Below are positions 38,524 through 48,400 of a DNA stretch of 64,000 nucleotides, one piece after another. This DNA is from Vagococcus sp. CY52-2 (lineage in GTDB: Bacteria; Bacillota; Bacilli; Lactobacillales; Vagococcaceae): the NCBI RefSeq assembly GCF_022655055.1, contig NZ_CP093384.1, positions 1,426,001 to 1,490,000 on the forward strand, given 5' to 3'. The notes beneath the pieces were generated by a model, which was not told the origin of the DNA, ran no database searches, and worked only from the letters and a program-made list of their open reading frames with translations. How positions within the stretch are numbered: the stretch's first letter is position 1; every line of letters starts with the position of its first letter. Both the position numbers and the translations under genes were made by a program.

Positions 38524-39689
38524 TATATTTCCTCCTTCTCTACTGGTGTTTCATCTTCAGATGATGAATCCTCTTCTCCCCAAATCGTATCATAAACCAT
38601 GTCTACAAGAGATGAACGAGTTAAAATTCCGACTAGTTTTTTATTGTCATCAACTACTGGCACATATTTCAAACCACGTTTTAAGATACGTTGAATGGCA
38701 TCTCTTAAAAGGGCTGTTTGTTTTATATAGAATACATCAATTTCCATGATGTCCCCAACACTTGTCGAGTACCCACGCTTATCATTAATAGACTCAACAT
38801 CAATAAAGCCTTTTAAGACATTATTTCCATCGACAACAAGTAACGTATCCACTCGTTTTTCACGCATTAAACGAATCGCTTGAGACAATGATTTTTCTGG
38901 TGTAATCGAAATAGCACGTTTCATCATGACTTCACCTACTGTAATAAAATCTTGCTGACTATGCATCAAACGTTCTTCTCCGATTAATTCGCGGACAAAA
39001 TCATTCGCTGGATTACGTAAAATATTTTCAGGCGTGTCACATTGAACCACTTTTCCATGACTCATGACTACAATTTTCGTTGCTAATTTTAGTGCTTCAT
39101 CCATATCATGTGTAACAAATACAATCGTTTTCCCCATTTTTTCTTGCAATTCTTTAACAAAATCTTGTAATGAATCGCGAGTAATAGGATCTAATGCTCC
39201 AAAAGGCTCATCCATCAAAATAATATTTTGATCAGCAGCCAACGCACGAATCACACCGATACGTTGTTGTTGTCCACCAGATAATTCATTTGGATAGCGA
39301 TCAAGCATTTCTTTAGGAAGCTCAACTAGCTTAATCAATCTTTCTGCTATTTCATTGCGTTCTTCTTCAGGCCATTTTAGTAATTTCGGTACCAATGTAA
39401 TATTTTCTCGAATTGTCATATGAGGTAATAAACCAATATTTTGGATGACATATCCAATACTACGTCTTAAATCAACAGGATTTTCTTTTGTGATATCTTT
39501 TCCATCAATTAAAATCTTTCCTGATGTTGGTTCAATCATACGATTAACCATACGCATTGCAGTTGTTTTACCGCTACCACTTGTTCCGATAAAACAAATA
39601 AATTCACCATCCCCAAATGATAAATTTATGTCAGATACTGCCTTTTTATTTCCTTTATAAATTTTCGATACATTTTGAAATTCAATCAA
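38523..39689 (-). CDS. opuCA: Osmoprotectant ABC transporter ATPase OpuCA with CBS pair
   Basis: 388 residues. Walker A GTSGSGKT, signature LSGGQQQR and Walker [14 protein letters not shown] are intact. Two CBS domains follow (about 255-310 and 320-375), the ionic-strength sensor of this subfamily, and an acidic tail ends the protein. The start appears to be TTG with AAGGAG 10 nt upstream; no ATG fits. First gene of the operon. Confidence 0.92.
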   Translation of the reverse strand: MIEFQNVSKIYKGNKKAVSDINLSFGDGEFICFIGTSGSGKTTAMRMVNRMIEPTSGKILIDGKDITKENPVDLRRSIGYVIQNIGLLPHMTIRENITLVPKLLKWPEEERNEIAERLIKLVELPKEMLDRYPNELSGGQQQRIGVIRALAADQNIILMDEPFGALDPITRDSLQDFVKELQEKMGKTIVFVTHDMDEALKLATKIVVMSHGKVVQCDTPENILRNPANDFVRELIGEERLMHSQQDFITVGEVMMKRAISITPEKSLSQAIRLMREKRVDTLLVVDGNNVLKGFIDVESINDKRGYSTSVGDIMEIDVFYIKQTALLRDAIQRILKRGLKYVPVVDDNKKLVGILTRSSLVDMVYDTIWGEEDSSSEDETPVEKEEI

Positions 39690-39775
39690 AATTTTGCAAC
39701 TCCTTTTTATTTAGTTTATTTAAGTGTGAACGATTTTAACTCAATATGCAAATTTCATTTATCCTGATCATAAAA

Positions 39776-40507
39776 CTATCGTATTTCCCACTTTATCAAA
39801 CCATCTGCACATATATCTGTACCAGATTTTATTTGATGAAGTGTTTTATTATCATCTATTTCCTCAATATAGCTATCCACTGTTTCCCCATAGCGAATTT
39901 CTTTATTAAATTTAATGATCACTCGACTTGGAACATGACTAATCAAAAAATCATAAGACATACTATCCATCATCCAAGCAGGATAGGTGGCATTATTAAC
40001 ATGATGATTATCATCAATGTCCCAAAAACTCACACCAAACGAGCGATTGATCGATTCTGATTGTAATGTTGGAATTTTTTCTCCACGTTTTATTCGTTTT
40101 GTTTTCTCAGATTGAAAAGGTAAAATAACTTCATCTGGAACGGCATGAACTTTTCTGGTGGTATTATCCATTAGTGCGAAGGTTGACTCCATAAAAGCCA
40201 ATTCATTGTTTTTTTTATCATGTAACCAAAATTTTCGATAACAAAAATATTTATTATAACTTTCAGCTTGAGTCGTTATAAAAACATCATCTCCAGAAAC
40301 TGGTAAAGAATGTATGGTTAAATCATGTTCAGTAATAATCCAATTGATATTAAAACTTTGAAGTAACGTCTCATTAACACCTAAAGAATCACTTTGATTA
40401 GCAGAAGTTCGTATCATCATCTTTATCAGTGTTGGAACTTTTAATAACCCTTCAGCATCACAATCATAATAAGGAATTGTGTACTTTTCAGTAAACGTAT
40501 TTGTCAT
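39776..40507 (-). CDS. Acyl-ACP thioesterase
   Basis: 243 residues, two hot-dog domains. The N-terminal half has YYDCDAEGLLKVPTLIKMM, TEHDLTIHSLPVSGD and a CYRKFWLHD strand. The second half has DIDDNHHVNNATYPAWMMD, with the catalytic Asn/His region of bacterial FatA-like enzymes. It releases fatty acids from ACP in the cytosol. Lies upstream of the opu operon with an 86-bp gap and no clear terminator between. Confidence 0.88.
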   Translation of the reverse strand: MTNTFTEKYTIPYYDCDAEGLLKVPTLIKMMIRTSANQSDSLGVNETLLQSFNINWIITEHDLTIHSLPVSGDDVFITTQAESYNKYFCYRKFWLHDKKNNELAFMESTFALMDNTTRKVHAVPDEVILPFQSEKTKRIKRGEKIPTLQSESINRSFGVSFWDIDDNHHVNNATYPAWMMDSMSYDFLISHVPSRVIIKFNKEIRYGETVDSYIEEIDDNKTLHQIKSGTDICADGLIKWEIR

Positions 40508-40690
40508 ATTATCAACCTCTCATATGTTTTTAATCAATTATATCATAAAAATAGTGTTTATCTTATCATGGCGATTAAGTAAAAAAGATTCTCATAAAAC
40601 TCTAATTTATTGATTTGTCCGTCTTTTACAAGTAAAATAAGACCAATAATAAGATTATTTAGATATATTGTTAGGAAAGTAGGAAATAAG

Positions 40691-42202
40691 ATGACACAAG
40701 ACAACAAAGCATTATTTATCATCTTTGGGGGAACTGGAGATTTAGCTAAAAGAAAACTTTATCCGTCTCTTTTTCGTTTATTCCGTAAAGGAGCTATCAA
40801 CAAACATTTTGCTGTTATAGGAACAGCTCGTCGTGAATGGACAAATGAACACTTCAGAGAAGTCATAACAGACAGTATTCAAGAATTAAACCCTACCCCA
40901 AAAGAGCTTGATTCTTTCACATCACATTTTTATTATCAAGCACATAATGTTACCAATACACAAGAGTACGTTACTCTTGAAAAACTTGCTAGTGAACTAG
41001 ATAATACTTACCAATTGAATGGTAATCGTGTATTTTACCTAGCTATGGCACCAAGTTTCTTTGGAACAATTGCTCAACACATTAAATCTGAGCATATTTT
41101 AAGTGAGAATGGTTTCAACCGCTTAATTATCGAAAAACCATTTGGAACAGATTATCAAACAGCAAAAGAATTAAATGATTCTATTTCTGCCGCATTTACT
41201 GAAGATCAGATTTTCCGTATTGATCATTACTTAGGAAAAGAGATGGTTCAAAATATTTCTGCCATTCGTTTTGGAAATAATATTTTTGAATCGTTATGGA
41301 ATCACTACTATATTGATAATGTTCAAATCACGTTGGCAGAATCTTTAGGTGTAGAAGAGCGCGGAGGGTATTATGATAAGAGTGGTGCATTAAAGGATAT
41401 GGTACAAAATCATATTCTACAAATAGTCGCACTTTTAGCTATGGAACCACCAACCATCTTTTCTGATCATGCCATTCGAACTGAAAAGATTAGTGCATTA
41501 GAATCTATTCGTATCTACAACGAAAAAGAAGTCAAAGAAAATGTTGTACGAGGACAATATTCTAAAGGTCATCTTGGTAGTAATCAATTCCCAGGGTATC
41601 ATGAAGAAAAAGATGTCGACCCTACCTCTTCAACTGAAACATTTGTGGCCGGAAAATTAATGATTGATACGTTTCGTTGGGCAGGTGTTCCTTTTTATAT
41701 TCGTACTGGGAAACGTCTGACTGAAAAAGGAACACGTATTAATATTGTCTTTAAAACAACACCAATTAACGTATTCCGTTCAGCAGATCAAACAGAAGAT
41801 ATTCCTGAAAATATCTTAACCATTTATATCCAACCTACTGAAGGATTTTCTTTAACGTTAAATGGCAAAGAAATCGGATCAGGCTTTGCAATGGATCCTG
41901 TTAAACTAAATTATCGTCACTCAAGTGAAACATTAGAAAACAGTCCTGAAGCATATGAAAAATTACTTTTAGACTGTCTAAAAGGAGATGCCACTAACTT
42001 CACTCATTGGGATGAAGTAGCTGCATCATGGAAAATTGTTGACGTTATTAAACATGTATGGGACAAGGATACTTCCAACATTCCAACGTATCCTGCTAGG
42101 ACGATGGGACCTAAAGAAGCCTTCGACTTACTTGAAAACGATGGACGTTCATGGGTTTGGGAACCTGATCAGTGGTATAGAGAAAAAGAATTATTAAAAT
42201 AA
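40691..42202 (+). CDS. zwf: Glucose-6-phosphate 1-dehydrogenase
   Basis: 503 residues from the ATG at 40691 (AGGA 6 nt upstream; a longer frame adds 27 unlikely residues). IFGGTGDLAKRKL binds NADP, RIDHYLGKEMVQN holds the catalytic His/Lys, and IRTGKRL lies in the substrate region. First step of the oxidative pentose phosphate path. Single gene with a strong terminator. Confidence 0.96.
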   Translation: MTQDNKALFIIFGGTGDLAKRKLYPSLFRLFRKGAINKHFAVIGTARREWTNEHFREVITDSIQELNPTPKELDSFTSHFYYQAHNVTNTQEYVTLEKLASELDNTYQLNGNRVFYLAMAPSFFGTIAQHIKSEHILSENGFNRLIIEKPFGTDYQTAKELNDSISAAFTEDQIFRIDHYLGKEMVQNISAIRFGNNIFESLWNHYYIDNVQITLAESLGVEERGGYYDKSGALKDMVQNHILQIVALLAMEPPTIFSDHAIRTEKISALESIRIYNEKEVKENVVRGQYSKGHLGSNQFPGYHEEKDVDPTSSTETFVAGKLMIDTFRWAGVPFYIRTGKRLTEKGTRINIVFKTTPINVFRSADQTEDIPENILTIYIQPTEGFSLTLNGKEIGSGFAMDPVKLNYRHSSETLENSPEAYEKLLLDCLKGDATNFTHWDEVAASWKIVDVIKHVWDKDTSNIPTYPARTMGPKEAFDLLENDGRSWVWEPDQWYREKELLK

Positions 42203-42244
42203 AAAAGGTGAACTTGATTACATCATCAAGTTCACCTTTTTTAT
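42201..42244. terminator. Bidirectional terminator after zwf
   Basis: AAAAAAGGTGAACTTGAT / ATCAAGTTCACCTTTTTT with a 6-nt loop and T runs on both strands. Confidence 0.93.
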
Positions 42245-42245
42245 T

Positions 42246-42536
42246 TTAACCAAAGTAATCCTTCATAAAAGAAGCCGTTTCTGAATCTAAACCAAGTTCC
42301 AAAAAATTTTCATCGATTGGTTGAATTCTGTTTAGATTGTAGCCATCATATTTGTCAATTTCGTGTAGTATATGTCTAATATCATATAATACTTCTTTTT
42401 CAAAAAACCATTCCTTTAACCTTGTTTGTGTCAATTTTCCTTCTTGTTTTATATCATCTAAATGCTTATCCATTTTTTCTATACTCTTTACAATATTATG
42501 AATAATTTTTTCTTCTTTTTTTTCTTTTATTTCCAT
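42246..42536 (-). CDS. Small charged cytosolic protein, unknown
   Basis: 96 residues from the ATG at 42536, with GGAGTG 6 nt upstream (a GTG three codons earlier is also in frame). Lys/Glu-rich helical start (EIKEKKEEKIIHNIVKSIEKMD), no membrane segment, no family recognised. Divergent from the LysR gene, so possibly under its control; this is inference from position only. Confidence 0.6.
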   Translation of the reverse strand: MEIKEKKEEKIIHNIVKSIEKMDKHLDDIKQEGKLTQTRLKEWFFEKEVLYDIRHILHEIDKYDGYNLNRIQPIDENFLELGLDSETASFMKDYFG

Positions 42537-42685
42537 TTTAAACACTCCATTATTATTTATTCATTGTACAATGACAAAGAAATTTATTTTCTATTTAATT
42601 TAGTAATGACGTTTATCTCTTTTTTTGATATCATTAGAATAATCTCATTTTTTAATTATTTTATAATCAGAAAGGAGGAAATCAC

Positions 42686-43540
42686 ATGGACATAAGACAG
42701 CTAACTTATTTTGTTGCAATTGCCGAAGCAAATACGATTTCCGACGCTGCTAAAAAATTAAATATTGCTCAATCAGCATTAAGTCAAATGCTAAAACAAT
42801 TAGAAACTGAATTAGGGACCATTTTAGTTGAACGTCACAAAAAACAACATCATCTTACCCCTAGTGGTCGTATTATGTATAACGAGGCGTTATCTATTAT
42901 TGCGCAAATCAACTTAGCGAAACAACGTATTCACGATAGTACAGTAGGAACTCTAGGCTCCCTTAACATCGGAGTGGATTCACTCTTATCCACAGTATTA
43001 TATACAAATATTAAAGACTATGTAAAAAAATATCCTGATATTAAACTCAATTTTTTTCAAAATGATCAATTCACATTAAAAGAAAGGCTAGATGAAAGAC
43101 AAATTGATGTAGCTTTGACTCACTACACTCTTGATCAAAAAGAATATACTATAGCTCACAAAGAAACGGTTCCTGTTTACCTCGTTTACTCTGAAAACTA
43201 TGACAAACATTGGACAATGAATGAAATTCTTAATCAATCAAAAGATATCATTTTACCATTGCATAAAGAAGAAGAACTTTATAGGGATCTTGTTATTTGG
43301 TTAAATCTTACTACTAATAGTAAAAAACAAATAACAAGCTGTACAGATGTTAAATTACTTTTACAACTTATAAAGACTAAACAATGTATCAGTTTTGTTC
43401 CAGAATTTTTACTTAGTGAATTGCCCAAAAGTATTCATGTCCATAAACTTACCCATCCAAAGTTACATTATTCTTATAAATGGATTTATCTAAAACATCG
43501 ATATTTTCCACACATTATGACCGAATTTTTATCATTTTAA
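42686..43540 (+). CDS. LysR-family transcriptional regulator
   Basis: 284 residues. The N-terminal winged helix has LTYFVAIAEANTISDAAKKLNIAQSALSQMLKQLE followed by the linker helix. The C-terminal effector domain (about 90-280) starts GSLNIGVDSLLS. ATG preceded by AAAGGAGG. LysR proteins usually control the divergent neighbour, here the small charged protein. No effector can be assigned. The spacer 43541-43761 downstream shows nothing. Confidence 0.88.
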   Translation: MDIRQLTYFVAIAEANTISDAAKKLNIAQSALSQMLKQLETELGTILVERHKKQHHLTPSGRIMYNEALSIIAQINLAKQRIHDSTVGTLGSLNIGVDSLLSTVLYTNIKDYVKKYPDIKLNFFQNDQFTLKERLDERQIDVALTHYTLDQKEYTIAHKETVPVYLVYSENYDKHWTMNEILNQSKDIILPLHKEEELYRDLVIWLNLTTNSKKQITSCTDVKLLLQLIKTKQCISFVPEFLLSELPKSIHVHKLTHPKLHYSYKWIYLKHRYFPHIMTEFLSF

Positions 43541-43761
43541 TTATATTTAATCATTTAAAAAATACTTTTTGATTAGTGTAACAACAAATTAAAATTAAAA
43601 AAACAACTCATATAAATTTGATGAATGACATATTACGTTTAAAAATTCTTTAAAATATTTCTTAGCTAAGAGCACTCTTATTAAATCATTTATTTATGAC
43701 TCTTTTTGTAACTAAATGTGAAAAATGCTATCATAAATATTAAAATCTCTTTAACAATAGA

Positions 43762-43799
43762 AAAAAGCCACCAATATCATTAATTGGTGACTTTTTTAT
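43762..43799. terminator. Bidirectional terminator before the AI-2E family gene end
   Basis: AAAAAGCCACCAAT / ATTGGTGACTTTTT, 7-nt loop, T runs on both strands. Confidence 0.88.
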
Positions 43800-44962
43800 T
43801 ACACTAACGTTGTATCCTCTTTTTCTTCTTCGTATAATCCTGACACTTCCTTGTACCAAGTAAATAAATGTATTACGATAACTTTAATGGCCGCATATCC
43901 AGGAATCCCTAAGATAACGCCCAGTACACCAAATAGTTTACCAGCTGATAATAATACAAAAATAATGGTAATAGGATGAATATCTAATTGACTACCTAAA
44001 ACAAGTGGCGATACGACTCTACCTTCAATGGTTTGTTCCAAAACAAAAACAATAATCACAGCTATTAACATCTTAGGACCATTTACCAACGCTAAAACAA
44101 TTGCTGGGATAGTTGCTAAAGCTGAACCAATATAAGGAATGAGATTTAGTACACCAGCCAAGATACCTAACGTCACACTGTATTCCAATCCTATTACACT
44201 AAAACCAATCATAAACATAACAGCTACTGCAAAGGCAACTGTCACTTGACCTCTAACATAAGAAGATAATTGCTTATTGATATCTTCCAACACTTTCAGC
44301 GTTGGTTTTCTCATTTTAGTAGGTATTACGGGGGTAATATATGGTACAAGTTGTTTTCCATCTTTTAATAAATAAAATAAAATAAATGGAACAGTAATTG
44401 TAGTAACAACAACATTCGCAACAGCTCCCACAATATTACCTAGACTATTAAATGTTGTTTTTGAAACAGAACTAGCTAAACTACTAATGGATGTGATTAA
44501 TTCATTAAAATATTTTTCAAATGGTTCACTAAACTCACTTAAAGCTGGGAGAGCCAAAAATTCTGTCGTCTTTTGTTCAATAATATCCCAATAATGAGGC
44601 CATTCTGTGACAAAACTTTTGGTCTGATATTCAATTTTAGGAATCAAGATGACAATTCCCCAAATAATTAAACCTAGAATGGTAATAAAAAGAGCACTTA
44701 TCGTATACACACGCTTAATACCACGTCTCTCAAAAAAATTTACGACTGGATTTAATAAATAATATAATAATCCAGATATAATGATTGGCACACCAACAAT
44801 ACCTAAAAATTGTGCAACTGGTGTAAATAAGTGTGATACTTGTGTAAACACTAATAATATTAATAATACGAGCAATATAACCATTAACCCAGTAATAAGT
44901 TTATTATTTAAAAATAAACGATAAAATAAAGATTTGGTATTTCCTTCTTTTTTTACTTTCAA
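43799..44962 (-). CDS. AI-2E family transporter (YdiK/TqsA-like)
   Basis: 387 residues, about seven to eight membrane helices with a soluble loop around 110-160. VGVPIIISGLLYYLLNPVVNFFERRG, GVLNLIPYIGSALATIPA and the LGIPGYAAIKV end are typical. Despite the family name most members are not autoinducer exporters; substrate unknown. It lies 11 bp after the EIIA-like gene and shares its operon. Confidence 0.87.
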   Translation of the reverse strand: MKVKKEGNTKSLFYRLFLNNKLITGLMVILLVLLILLVFTQVSHLFTPVAQFLGIVGVPIIISGLLYYLLNPVVNFFERRGIKRVYTISALFITILGLIIWGIVILIPKIEYQTKSFVTEWPHYWDIIEQKTTEFLALPALSEFSEPFEKYFNELITSISSLASSVSKTTFNSLGNIVGAVANVVVTTITVPFILFYLLKDGKQLVPYITPVIPTKMRKPTLKVLEDINKQLSSYVRGQVTVAFAVAVMFMIGFSVIGLEYSVTLGILAGVLNLIPYIGSALATIPAIVLALVNGPKMLIAVIIVFVLEQTIEGRVVSPLVLGSQLDIHPITIIFVLLSAGKLFGVLGVILGIPGYAAIKVIVIHLFTWYKEVSGLYEEEKEDTTLV

Positions 44963-44973
44963 CTACTTTCCCC

Positions 44974-45327
44974 CTAACGATATGTAATAATAGTCCCTTC
45001 ATTAATGACAGGGAATGTATATGGTTCTAAATAGATAGCGTTAGATAATTCGTCCATTCCTTCTGGACTTTTAAACATTAATGACACATGGCCCATAGAG
45101 TCTAATTGTCTATTAGCTATAGGACCAATTTTTACAACATGGTACTCTTGATCATCAAAAGAAATAGTCCCACCAACTTCAATGTTAAACGGTTCATCTG
45201 TTTCAATTGTTTGAATAACAGAAAATTTTTCTAATTCATTTGTTACTTTTTCTCCAAATAAAATAATCATTTCATCTTTTGCATCCATTGAATGCTCGCC
45301 AATTTGTTTGACAACTGCTTTTATCAT
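44974..45327 (-). CDS. Stand-alone PTS EIIA-glucitol-like protein, probable loss of phospho-His
   Basis: 117 residues, matching the EIIA-Gut fold along its length (MIILFGE..., FDDQEYHVVKIGPIANRQLDSMGHVSLMF). No EIIB or EIIC gene is near. Where E. coli GutB has the phosphorylated His in CFIHCHGEL, this protein aligns SVIQTIET, so Gln39 replaces it. It may therefore be regulatory or structural rather than a phosphotransfer protein. The alignment was done by eye. Confidence 0.75.
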   Translation of the reverse strand: MIKAVVKQIGEHSMDAKDEMIILFGEKVTNELEKFSVIQTIETDEPFNIEVGGTISFDDQEYHVVKIGPIANRQLDSMGHVSLMFKSPEGMDELSNAIYLEPYTFPVINEGTIITYR

Positions 45328-45423
45328 AAAGACATCTTCCCCACTTTTATAGTATTTATGATATAACTATACCACAATAATAAATAAGACTCTCATTTTA
45401 TGCTAGATTATTTGAAAAGTATT

Positions 45424-45460
45424 AAAAAAGAAGAAGGGCTTCCCATCCTTCTTCTTTTTC
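45424..45460 (-). terminator. Intrinsic terminator after the surface protease gene
   Basis: On the minus strand AAAGAAGAAGG / CCTTCTTCTTT stem with an 8-nt loop and a T run. Confidence 0.88.
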
Positions 45461-45465
45461 ATGTA

Positions 45466-48400
45466 TTAACTATTTTTTTTATTTCTTTTATGTTTACCAA
45501 ACCAACTAATAGAAAGTAATGACAACATTAACAATCCTAAAATAAATACTTTTTTATTCTCTACTTCTCCAGTTTTAGGTAACGCTTTGGTTATTTTAGA
45601 GCCTTGTTGCGTATGTTGTGTTGATGATTGATTTGATGTAGCGCTATATTTATTTATATTTCCATCAATAAATCCAATAGGTGCTTGCGATATCACGCTA
45701 TTTTCGGATTTTTTATCTTCTTTATCTTTTTCTGAGTTATCTTTGTTTTTTTCAAAAGGTGGATTTCCCTCTTTTGATTTATCATCAGAGTCTGTTCCTT
45801 TTTTATCGTTATCCTTCGTTAATTCATCTTCTTTTTTAGTTGGTAAATCTGTTTGTGTACCACTGTCAGTCGTTTCAACAGATGATGGTTTTACCATAAT
45901 ATTTTCAGAAAATACTGGACTTTCATTAGATGCTGTATCAACCGTTTTCACTTGTAGCACACTATTTTTTGTTACAACAAAAGCATCTTTATAATCTTCC
46001 CATGTTTTCCCTTCGTCCAAACTATACTTAATACTTGTATGCTCATCCTTTGCCGTCATACCTAAAGTAACTGTTACTTGCTTTTCTTTTCCTCCATATG
46101 AGCTTAATGAGACCGTTGGAAGAGCTTTAACTTCAGAACGAATAGTTTGAATTGCTGTATGAGTCACTGGAGATTCATTGCCATATTTGTCACTGTATTT
46201 AAAGAAATAATCACCATTTTCACTGACCGTTATCGTATCTGGCACAAGTGTCCAAGTGTTTTGATCAGTTGAATAATATAACTCTGGTGCACTGAATTTC
46301 CCTGCGTGTTTAATGACAGACTCTTTATTTTTTGGTGTTAGAACAATTGGTTTATTGGTTAATGAGGTTTCATTGGACGTAATCTCTGGCGCACTAATAG
46401 CCTCATCTTTATGATGATGAATATCAAAATCTAACTGTTGTTTATTCCCAACCAAATCTGTTAGCGTTGCTGTCATTTTTGATGTTTCTTCAGGTAATAT
46501 TTTTACTTTATACGCTACATCAACAGCAGGTCGATTAGCAAAAAATGCTTCATTAAACACATCATAATCTGAATCAGTGTGAACGTGATTATGATTGATA
46601 CTTAAGTTATACCCGGCTAAGTTATCTGTAATCGTTGCTTTTACTACATATGGATTATGATTAGTAAAGCCTACAAGTTTTCCTGACTCATCTTGTTCTA
46701 CATTGTCTAACGTTAATGTTGGTAATTTGTCATCTACCCAAATCGTATAGCCATAATTAACAACAGGTCGACCATTATTTAAATCATCATCTTGTGCATA
46801 AGCAGTTAATCGATAAGAACCTGTTGAAATATTTTTCATTTGGTAGCTAAACGCTAATGTCGCTGGATCATAATCAACTTTCTCTCCATTTAATGTAAAC
46901 TGTTTAACTGGATAAGCTAATTTACCTGTTATGGTTAATACTTTATTTTCCTTGTCATAGCCAGGACTCTCTGTATTAATAATAGATAAACTTGATTCGA
47001 TATTATCAAATTTAATGAAAGTATCATCTAATTTTGTCGTGCCAGATGAGTGAATAACAACTTGTTGAACGGATTCATTACCAGCATCGTCAGCCGCAAT
47101 AACAAAGTATAAATTATCCCCGTAAACAAGCGATAAATCATATGAAAATGCCCCATTATCTAATGTCAGTGGCGTTGAAACATCTTCTTTTGGATCATAT
47201 ATGACAGCTTCTTTTGCATCTGTTATCTGTCCAGTTACTGTATAATTATTTTTTGTTGTATTAATGACACCATCTGTCAAGTCCTGCACTTGAATAATTG
47301 GTGCTTCGATATCTACTTTTACAGATAATGTTCCTAAAGGTTCATTTCCTTCTTTGTCTAAAGTAAAATTAAAATCCGTCTTGTCTTTAGTAATTGGAAC
47401 CTTCACTTCAAATAATCCTTTATTTGATGTTTTAACCTCTATACCATCCACATAAAGTAACGTATCTTTTGCATAACTTCCTATTAAAGTAAACGTGCTG
47501 TCCTCTTTGTTATACCCTGCTGTATTTTGGCTAATGGTTTGATTTGGAGACACGTTGTACATTAATAAATTATCTTGGTTCCCTTGTTCTTCGATTGTTG
47601 AAGAAAATTCAACGTTACCTGCATGATCACTCAATGCAAGAATGATTTGATTTTTCCCTGGTGAAAAGACACTTGAAATTTTTTGAACCGTTTCATATTT
47701 TCCTGCATTTTCCTCACCTTGTGGTATCTGTCTAAGTGCTACTTTGTAATTCTTGCCATTGACGCTTAATGCTACAACGTCTTGCTTAATCCCCGATAAC
47801 TTATCACTTGCATCTACTAATAGTTTCCCAGACTTTGTTACCTCAACTTTTTCTATCTTAGGTTTTGTATTATCGACTGTGACTGGGATATACGTTACTT
47901 GATCGGAATTATCACTTTGTGATGATACCGTAACTTTATATTGGTAACGACCATCTGGAACTAATACTTCTTTTCCTGATTTTTTATCGTATTGAGTTCC
48001 TGACCATTTTGCTTGAGATACGACATGAGTTGTCCATTTTCCAGAACTTGTATTGTAAAAATCTTTTCGTCCGTTTTTAGCAATATATAACTCTTTTATC
48101 GTCTCCCCTTTATCATCTACAATATCATAAGTCGCTTTAGCAAAATTACGATTGAAAAATAAATAAGGAATACTATAATCTTGAATGTTATCTTTATTTT
48201 GAGGAGAGATGGCCATCGCATCAGGAGAAACAACTGATTGACCTTGATCATCTTTAAGCATTCCTAAAATAAAGTTATTATTACTTGCTAAAAAACCTGA
48301 CGCCGTAGGAGCACTATGTCCATCTTGGTAAATTAATGGATCAATTGTGTTTCCAGTTGAATATTTACCAAAAAATCCCATATAAGGTATCACAAGATTT

